Virus record (IMG/VR): IMGVR_UViG_3300028423_000904 | Location: 27,540 to 91,539 of that record | DNA: 64,000 nucleotides | Source: a virus | Direction: 5' to 3' (one strand) | Program-made: the position numbers and the translations under genes | The notes under the pieces: generated by a model | Databases searched by the model: none | Told to the model about the DNA's origin: nothing | Seen by the model: only the letters and a program-made list of their open reading frames with translations | In this document: positions 59,475 to 64,000 of the stretch, piece after piece | Position numbering within the stretch: position 1 is the stretch's first letter | Layout of the letters: each line of letters begins with the position of its first letter

Positions 59475-60568
59475 GACTTCGTCAGCTATTAACAGAAGAA
59501 CGCAAGAAGATGGGACGAGACCTTAACCATGTCGAGGATCTTGTATTGTTCTATGGCAAAGAAGGTGCTGAAGAAGCTCTTGATATTCTATCCGACCTAA
59601 CAAACGATCAACAGCATGATATCAGTATCAAATGGGACGGCAAGGTTGCTATTTTTTATGGACGTGATGAAAATGGCGAGTTTGCAATGGGCACAAAAGG
59701 CAATTGGGCAAAAAACAATCCACTCAAATCACCCGAACAGGCTCGAGAATATATCACCCAGGGAGGCCAGGGAGAAGACTGGCGTCAAGCTATGGGCCAA
59801 GACTTTTACCAGATTTTCCCTTTATTAGAAGCTAGCGTCCCTTCTACATTTACTGGATTTGTTATGGGTGACTTGATTTATTCTCCCACCCTTGCACCTA
59901 AAAAGAAAACCAAACAAGGTATTGAGTTTACATCGAACCAAGTAACATATATTGTAAATCCCAACTCTGAAATTGGCAAGCGCATAGCAAATACAAAAGT
60001 AGGAGTGGCGTTACATGTGAAGCATGATGCTTGGAATAGTCCAAACAAAGCTGTTGTTGGAAAAGAAACAGTTCAACAATTAAACTCAGACGATGTTCTT
60101 GCAATGGGTCAGACATATGCACCCCATGCACCCAAGCTCGACCAGAACGTTTTACAAACCCTCAAGTCACTTATAAGCAAACACGGAAATTTAGTTGACG
60201 AGTTAATTGAACGCAAGCCCGGCTTGAGTGATATTCCAAATATACTATATACATATAACAACCAAACAGTTCGAGGCGGTGGAGAAGTTTCGACCAAAGA
60301 TTTCTTTAATTGGCTTCCTGGATCCAAAGTTAGTGCAAACAAGCAAGCCAAGTTGCAATCAATCAATGAGGAGAATCCTCGTGCCTTTCCAGCATTGTTT
60401 GAACTTTTCCATGCAGTTGCAAATGCTAAAAATGATATTATTGCACAATTGGATGCAAATGAAACTGATATTAGAGCAGTAACAGACGGCCAACCTGGCG
60501 GCGAAGGATACGTTAGTTTGAAACACAAGGTAAAATTGGTTCCACGTCATTTGTGGAAACCAAAGTAA
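59471..60568 (+). CDS. KxDG ligase-like nucleotidyltransferase
   Basis: A 365-aa protein. ISIKWDGKVAIFYG (K54-W-D56-G57) fits motif I of covalent nucleotidyltransferases (DNA/RNA ligases), where the Lys takes AMP. FTGFVMGDLIYSP could be motif III, and GEGYVSLKHKVKLVPR at the C-terminus fits motifs IV and V. It resembles a phage family that I recall as uncharacterised. The N-terminus MRLRQLLTEE resembles head-targeting tags with an L-x-E cleavage site. It follows and is coupled to the Pol-beta-like gene. Confidence 0.6.
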   Translation: MRLRQLLTEERKKMGRDLNHVEDLVLFYGKEGAEEALDILSDLTNDQQHDISIKWDGKVAIFYGRDENGEFAMGTKGNWAKNNPLKSPEQAREYITQGGQGEDWRQAMGQDFYQIFPLLEASVPSTFTGFVMGDLIYSPTLAPKKKTKQGIEFTSNQVTYIVNPNSEIGKRIANTKVGVALHVKHDAWNSPNKAVVGKETVQQLNSDDVLAMGQTYAPHAPKLDQNVLQTLKSLISKHGNLVDELIERKPGLSDIPNILYTYNNQTVRGGGEVSTKDFFNWLPGSKVSANKQAKLQSINEENPRAFPALFELFHAVANAKNDIIAQLDANETDIRAVTDGQPGGEGYVSLKHKVKLVPRHLWKPK

Positions 60569-60584
60569 ATGGAGCAAGATCAAA

Positions 60585-61295
60585 ATGGATCTCAAAATCA
60601 TAAACCAGTTTAATGAAAGTTCACAGTATCGAAGCACCAGTGCTCTTAAACAGACCAATGCACGTGAAGTTTGCGACATGGCTTTCATGGATATGATTGC
60701 TATCTGGATCTTATTTAACGAATATGAATTTGCACCTGTTGCTCGTGCTTATGCAGAAAAAACAGCGACATTTAATCGTTTTGACAATTATAGACAGATG
60801 GGAACAGATCTTTACCTTAATTTGCATGTTATTACCCAAAAACGCACAGACCTATTAGGAGAAAGCGAAGCAGACGCCATGCTTTTGGACCGAGTAGAGC
60901 TTGACGTCAGGCAAGTAGTGCGTTATCTTAGACAAATAGGAAGAAACTCTTTGTCCCAAGCTCTGGCGCGACAATTCCTGCAACGTCAAGAGCAAGCTCT
61001 CCACATACAGAATTCAAACTATCGCTCTGTTAGGCGGCTAGCACAAAATTGGACCGAGTTGACAACATCACAAAAGAGAACAGTATTAACACGCATGACA
61101 TTTTTTTATAGAGCACATGCTCCACGCAGTGAGATGTTTAGATACATCAAACAATTAGCTGCGAAGAAAAATCTAGTTGATCCCGATGCAAGCAATCCAG
61201 AAAAGCCTGGAATTGCCAAAACAGCAGCGGCGGCAGCCGCAGCAGGTGCTGGTGGTTTTGCGGCAGGATGGAATCTTGGTAAAGGTCTTGTATGA
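60585..61295 (+). CDS. Helical virion-type protein with Ala/Gly-rich end
   Basis: A 236-aa helical protein (FMDMIAIWILFNEYEFAPVA; RVELDVRQVVRYLRQIGRNS; RAHAPRSEMFRYIKQLAAKK). The C-terminal 30 residues (IAKTAAAAAAAGAGGFAAGW) are Ala/Gly-rich and could be membrane-active. GGAG precedes the ATG. The next gene overlaps by ATGA. I infer a structural or internal protein because it lies in a late operon. Confidence 0.6.
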   Translation: MDLKIINQFNESSQYRSTSALKQTNAREVCDMAFMDMIAIWILFNEYEFAPVARAYAEKTATFNRFDNYRQMGTDLYLNLHVITQKRTDLLGESEADAMLLDRVELDVRQVVRYLRQIGRNSLSQALARQFLQRQEQALHIQNSNYRSVRRLAQNWTELTTSQKRTVLTRMTFFYRAHAPRSEMFRYIKQLAAKKNLVDPDASNPEKPGIAKTAAAAAAAGAGGFAAGWNLGKGLV

Positions 61296-61705
61296 CCCAA
61301 CAAATAGAAGCGTTTACGCTTGTTGATATAACAAACACAGGTATTGTTCGTGTTTGTGATAACAATAAAAAAGAATATCATCAGCAACAAAACCTTAATG
61401 CTCTTTTGCAGACTATTAGTCTGAGATCACAGCCCCTTGAACCTATTGTCAAAATAATTGATGATGCTGATCTAAAACAATATGATTTTGATGACATTTA
61501 TGGCAATGGTCCACATCGTGTCTGGAAGCTTCGTTTTTATGTAGAGCATGATGTTCCTTGGACTGATGGACAGGATGACCTTGCATTTTTAAAATCTGAT
61601 ACACATGGCATTGCAATAACAAGCGACTTGGATAACACCGCAGAATTTGATGTGAATATGTTTGATACGCACAACAAGCGCAATATCTATTTCATCATGA
61701 GTTAA
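61292..61705 (+). CDS. 137-aa conserved T4-like phage protein
   Basis: Begins MTQQIEAFTLVDITNTGIVR, then NNKKEYHQQQNLNALLQTIS, HRVWKLRFYVEHDVPWTDGQ and a C-terminal TAEFDVNMFDTHNKRNIYF. I recall similar proteins in marine T4-like phages, apparently structural. Coupled to the gene before it. Confidence 0.65.
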   Translation: MTQQIEAFTLVDITNTGIVRVCDNNKKEYHQQQNLNALLQTISLRSQPLEPIVKIIDDADLKQYDFDDIYGNGPHRVWKLRFYVEHDVPWTDGQDDLAFLKSDTHGIAITSDLDNTAEFDVNMFDTHNKRNIYFIMS

Positions 61706-61733
61706 CTGGCTATCTAATTCTTGCGCTAACCCA

Positions 61734-61741
61734 TATAAATA
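61734..61741 (+). promoter_or_regulatory. Late promoter TATAAATA
   Basis: Perfect match, 18 nt before the ATG at 61760, with GGGAG between. Confidence 0.75.
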
Positions 61742-61759
61742 TTGACGTAGGGAGAGCGC

Positions 61760-62065
61760 ATGTCAAAAAACAATGCACCATTTAATAGTGAGTTGGAAAA
61801 AACCAACCTCGAAGTTCACGTTGATATGTCTAGACAACGTTACTTGATGCTCTCTGAAAAAGTAGAAACACTAGATGAGCGCATGGATGCAATGATAATT
61901 GAACTGGCTGATTTTAGAAAAGAACATTCAAAAAACATGACACAGCTAAGAGAAGAAAATGCGCTCAATACACAAGGCACACATAAATTATTCGTAGGAG
62001 CCGCAGCAACAATTATTGGTGGATTGTTAAGCACAATCGTGGTTCTATTAATCGCCTTTATCTGA
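61760..62065 (+). CDS. Coiled-coil protein with a C-terminal membrane helix (XhlA/holin-like)
   Basis: A 101-aa protein: residues 10-70 form a coiled coil (SEKVETLDERMDAMIIELAD) and residues 79-101 a membrane helix (GAAATIIGGLLSTIVVLLIA). The layout matches XhlA-type lysis accessory proteins and small tail-anchored phage proteins. No lysis enzyme is adjacent. Own late promoter and terminator, so it is a single transcription unit made late. A holin-like role is plausible but unproven. Confidence 0.6.
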   Translation: MSKNNAPFNSELEKTNLEVHVDMSRQRYLMLSEKVETLDERMDAMIIELADFRKEHSKNMTQLREENALNTQGTHKLFVGAAATIIGGLLSTIVVLLIAFI

Positions 62066-62088
62066 TCACTCAGCACTACTTCAAGGAG

Positions 62089-62110
62089 CACCATCTCACG
62101 ATGGTGATTT
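62089..62110 (+). terminator. Terminator after the coiled-coil/TM gene
   Basis: A perfect 7-bp stem (62089-62095 with 62100-62106) with loop tcac, followed by ATTT. Confidence 0.6.
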
Positions 62111-62124
62111 CTTGGTTTCAAATC

Positions 62125-62132
62125 GATAAATA
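62125..62132 (+). promoter_or_regulatory. Late promoter GATAAATA
   Basis: 16 nt before the ATG at 62149, with AAAGGA between. Confidence 0.7.
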
Positions 62133-62148
62133 TCCTAAAGGATGAATC

Positions 62149-62433
62149 ATGAAATTAAATGATATCACAGGAGAATCAGATAGTCTAGTTGAAACCAAGA
62201 TGGTCTGGGCTCGCAAGGGAAAGAAAGTTGCTCGTAAATTTCGTTGCACGTTCGGTAAACGTAAAGGACGAGTGGTTAGCGATCCAAGCCAGTGCAATAA
62301 GCCTGTTGATATGAAAAAGCGTTTCACACTGCGTCGAACAAAAGCTCAGAAGGGATCACGCATGACCCGTAAAGCATCAAGAACAAAGCGCACGAATCCG
62401 GCAAGCAAAATGGTTAGGGCATTGAACAAATGA
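62149..62433 (+). CDS. Small, very basic protein, probable head-internal or DNA-binding
   Basis: A 94-aa protein with about 30 Lys/Arg. Starts MKLNDITGESDSL, then KVARKFRCTFGKRKGRVVSD, with two Cys 15-20 residues apart, and a repeated basic end (RMTRKASRTKRTNPASKMVR). I recall the family from marine T4-like phages. A packaged DNA-binding protein is the natural reading. ATGA overlap with the next gene. Confidence 0.65.
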   Translation: MKLNDITGESDSLVETKMVWARKGKKVARKFRCTFGKRKGRVVSDPSQCNKPVDMKKRFTLRRTKAQKGSRMTRKASRTKRTNPASKMVRALNK

Positions 62434-62918
62434 AGTTATTTGAAGACATAGATGAATTGGGCGGAAGTATTCACGATGCTATTCAAAAGATAGTCAATGA
62501 TTTGTTTCGTGAAGAACTAGACGATGATGAAATTGATGAAATTGTCAATGATTTAAGCTTGAGTGATATGCTTAACCTTGATCGAGCATACACAGAAAAA
62601 GACCGAGAAGCTATTCGTGATATTCTTGGTCCGCTACCGCAACTAGACGAATATTCAATGGGACAGGGACGAAAAGCAACCAGTTCAGCAGCTGAACGCC
62701 CATCGCCGAGCCGTCGAGAGCCCGCTGGTAGTGAAAAGAAGTCAGGCAGTGGCAATGGTGTTCAAACAAACCGTAATTACTCGGGCGGTGTTCAGACTAC
62801 TCAAAACATTGGTAGCGATGAAGAAGACAGTCCAGAAAAAGTAATGAAAGACCAAGAGCCAAAAGAAAATGTTCTAGAAATGTTATCCTGGCTTCAGCGT
62901 CGAGCAGGAATTAAGTAA
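62430..62918 (+). CDS. Acidic phage protein with a low-complexity middle
   Basis: A 162-aa protein: acidic helical N-terminus (MKLFEDIDELGGSIHDAIQK; DDDEIDEIVNDLSLSDML), a Ser/Gly/Gln-rich unstructured middle (95-145) and a C-terminal helix (VLEMLSWLQRRAGIK). The start resembles head-targeting leaders. Probably a scaffold or internal protein. Confidence 0.6.
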   Translation: MKLFEDIDELGGSIHDAIQKIVNDLFREELDDDEIDEIVNDLSLSDMLNLDRAYTEKDREAIRDILGPLPQLDEYSMGQGRKATSSAAERPSPSRREPAGSEKKSGSGNGVQTNRNYSGGVQTTQNIGSDEEDSPEKVMKDQEPKENVLEMLSWLQRRAGIK

Positions 62919-63136
62919 TGCGTTCAGTTTTGACAAAAGGTGGTATTCCAACTTTCGTATCAAAGATTGAATATGACTTTCTTGAAAGCATGGGAGATGC
63001 TATATACAAGAAAGACTTAAATGAACATCAAGCTGAAATGGCCAAGATGTTAACAGGGCGTGGTGTCCTACAAAGATTCAAGGACGCAGACCAAGGGATC
63101 TATTATCTTAGAAACCAGAATAAAGGAATAGAGTAA
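62918..63136 (+). CDS. 72-aa conserved small protein
   Basis: Reads MRSVLTKGGIPTFVSKIEYD, FLESMGDAIYKKDLNEHQAE and MLTGRGVLQRFKDADQGIYY. It has a helical core with a strand at the end. Both its start and its stop overlap neighbours by 1 nt (TAATG), so it is part of a tightly coupled operon. Confidence 0.6.
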   Translation: MRSVLTKGGIPTFVSKIEYDFLESMGDAIYKKDLNEHQAEMAKMLTGRGVLQRFKDADQGIYYLRNQNKGIE

Positions 63137-63312
63137 TGGTCGTTCCAGTGTGGCAAATTTGCCCTAAATGCCGTCGTCACTTCGAAGGTTCAGGTGCTGT
63201 TGGCGATCCATGCCCGACATGCATGGGATTGGATGAAGCTGGACTTCAAGAGGCACTCAACCAAATGTATTATCAAGAGGAAGAGAACAATGACAGACAA
63301 ATCACAAGTTGA
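63136..63312 (+). CDS. 58-aa zinc-ribbon protein
   Basis: Frame starting MVVPVWQICPKCRRHFEGSG with a second pair CPTC at residues 29-32, so C9-x2-C12 and C29-x2-C32 form a zinc ribbon. The C-terminal half is an acidic helix (EAGLQEALNQMYYQEEEN). Its start overlaps the preceding stop (TAATG) and its end overlaps the next gene by 23 nt. Probably a real small gene. Confidence 0.6.
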   Translation: MVVPVWQICPKCRRHFEGSGAVGDPCPTCMGLDEAGLQEALNQMYYQEEENNDRQITS

Positions 63313-63919
63313 TGCAATGGAGAATATCCTAGGAAAACTAGGACAAATTGAGAGCGGAGAAACGCCCTCTAAAACACCAAAACAGCCTGGTCAACACGAA
63401 GACCCAACATCTAAAGCAGCACAGACTGAAGCAATGGCCTCAGTATTAGAAAAACTACAAGCTGCATCCGGATCAGCAGCTCAAGAAATCGTTACCGAAA
63501 GCCAGAATGAACCTGACCTTGGGTTTGCAGTTCAAGCTGAACGCACGGAAACTGGTGTTACAGTTTCAAAATATGATATTCGTGCGGAAAAGAAAACAGT
63601 GAATGAAGGTCTCAAGAAAACTTTTTATAATGTAATTGATAACCGCAGTGGCGATATCATTTATGAAGATCTTGGACTGTTTGAAAGTGCAATGGGTATT
63701 GTAAAGCACTTGCTTTATACAAAGAATAATAATAAATTAAATCGTCTCGTCGACTTGGATCGTGAATATGTGAGCTCGGTCCTTGAAACCCACGGACACA
63801 AGCACCGCCTTGGTCGAATGAATGAAAGCTCAACCAAGTATGATGTTACCAGTGCAAAATATTCAAATGCAAAATCACGTATGCAAGCGGCCAAGGTTAA
63901 AATTCTCAAAGCCTTGTAA
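63290..63919 (+). CDS. Conserved late protein, probably virion-associated
   Basis: A 209-aa protein. The ATG at 63290 follows AAGAGGAAGAG; a longer frame starts at 63194 but lies inside the zinc-ribbon gene. The N-terminal 70 residues are unstructured and hold two similar segments (VDAMENILGKLGQIESG and TEAMASVLEKLQAASGS). The C-terminal domain has VSKYDIRAEKKTVNEGLKKT, YEDLGLFESAMGIVKHLLYT and AKSRMQAAKVKILKAL. I recall this domain from marine T4-like phages; unknown function. Confidence 0.6.
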   Translation: MTDKSQVDAMENILGKLGQIESGETPSKTPKQPGQHEDPTSKAAQTEAMASVLEKLQAASGSAAQEIVTESQNEPDLGFAVQAERTETGVTVSKYDIRAEKKTVNEGLKKTFYNVIDNRSGDIIYEDLGLFESAMGIVKHLLYTKNNNKLNRLVDLDREYVSSVLETHGHKHRLGRMNESSTKYDVTSAKYSNAKSRMQAAKVKILKAL

Positions 63920-63931
63920 ACAAGGGTTTCG

Positions 63932-63939
63932 CATAAATA
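63932..63939 (+). promoter_or_regulatory. Late promoter CATAAATA
   Basis: 25 nt before the ATG at 63965, with ACGGAG between. Confidence 0.7.
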
Positions 63940-63964
63940 CATTATAGAAAAACGGAGATCTGAA

Positions 63965-64000
63965 ATGATTCTTAAAGAATTTACAACACACGGGCAAAGT
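63965..64000 (+). CDS. Start of a late gene cut by the window edge
   Basis: Twelve codons (MILKEFTTHGQS) follow a late box and a GGAG ribosome site. The protein cannot be identified. The N-terminus resembles other short targeting leaders in this window. Confidence 0.5.
   Translation, partial: MILKEFTTHGQS

Noticed and set aside
1-64000. tRNA genes, integrase, attachment sites or host-derived photosynthesis genes
   Set aside because: Looked for by eye and none found; short tRNAs could be missed without a covariance-model search.

Overview
The window is part of the genome of a T4-superfamily myovirus, probably marine. It carries the T4 core set: tail sheath and tube (gp18, gp19), head-completion nuclease (gp4), terminase (gp16, gp17), gp32, UvsX, UvsY, UvsW, a probable gp62, primase gp61 and helicase gp41. 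It also carries T4-type late promoters (NATAAATA) and several small conserved families that I recall from marine T4-like phages. No photosynthesis gene, tRNA, integrase or CRISPR array was seen. The host cannot be read from the sequence.

Layout. 0-12.5 kb (+): sheath, a three-gene membrane operon with a MotA/TolQ/ExbB-like and a MotB/ExbD-like protein, tube and tube-like proteins, gp4, an exported nuclease-like protein, both terminase subunits and probable head proteins. 12.5-15.6 kb (+): gp32, UvsX, UvsY. 15.6-18.8 kb (+): a truncated GIY-YIG gene, then small genes and an AAA+ ATPase behind strong sigma70-like promoters. 18.8-49.0 kb (-): 28 adhesin or tail-fibre genes, including 11 paralogues of one family of about 326 aa, LamG and discoidin-like proteins, and two 17-residue-repeat proteins. 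49.0-58.3 kb (+, one gene -): UvsW, gp62-like, zinc-finger protein, a mini DnaE-like protein, a 2OG-Fe(II) oxygenase, primase and helicase. 58.3-64 kb (+): late genes, including a Pol-beta-type nucleotidyltransferase followed by a KxDG ligase-like protein, and a coiled-coil/TM protein.

Control. Two promoter classes are visible. The sigma70-like class (TTGAC-N17-TATA) has seven examples, all with a 17-bp spacer, and precedes replication and early genes. The late class precedes structural genes. In six places the late box lies exactly 5 nt before an ATG, which predicts leaderless mRNAs; UvsW looks leaderless from a sigma70-like promoter.

The strongest candidates for undescribed biology are the Mot/Exb-like membrane operon (2173-3664), the leaderless late-promoter class, the adhesin array with its 17-residue repeats and an in-frame TGA, the mini DnaE-like protein and the nucleotidyltransferase/ligase-like pair. 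All functional calls are by reading; no database search was run.
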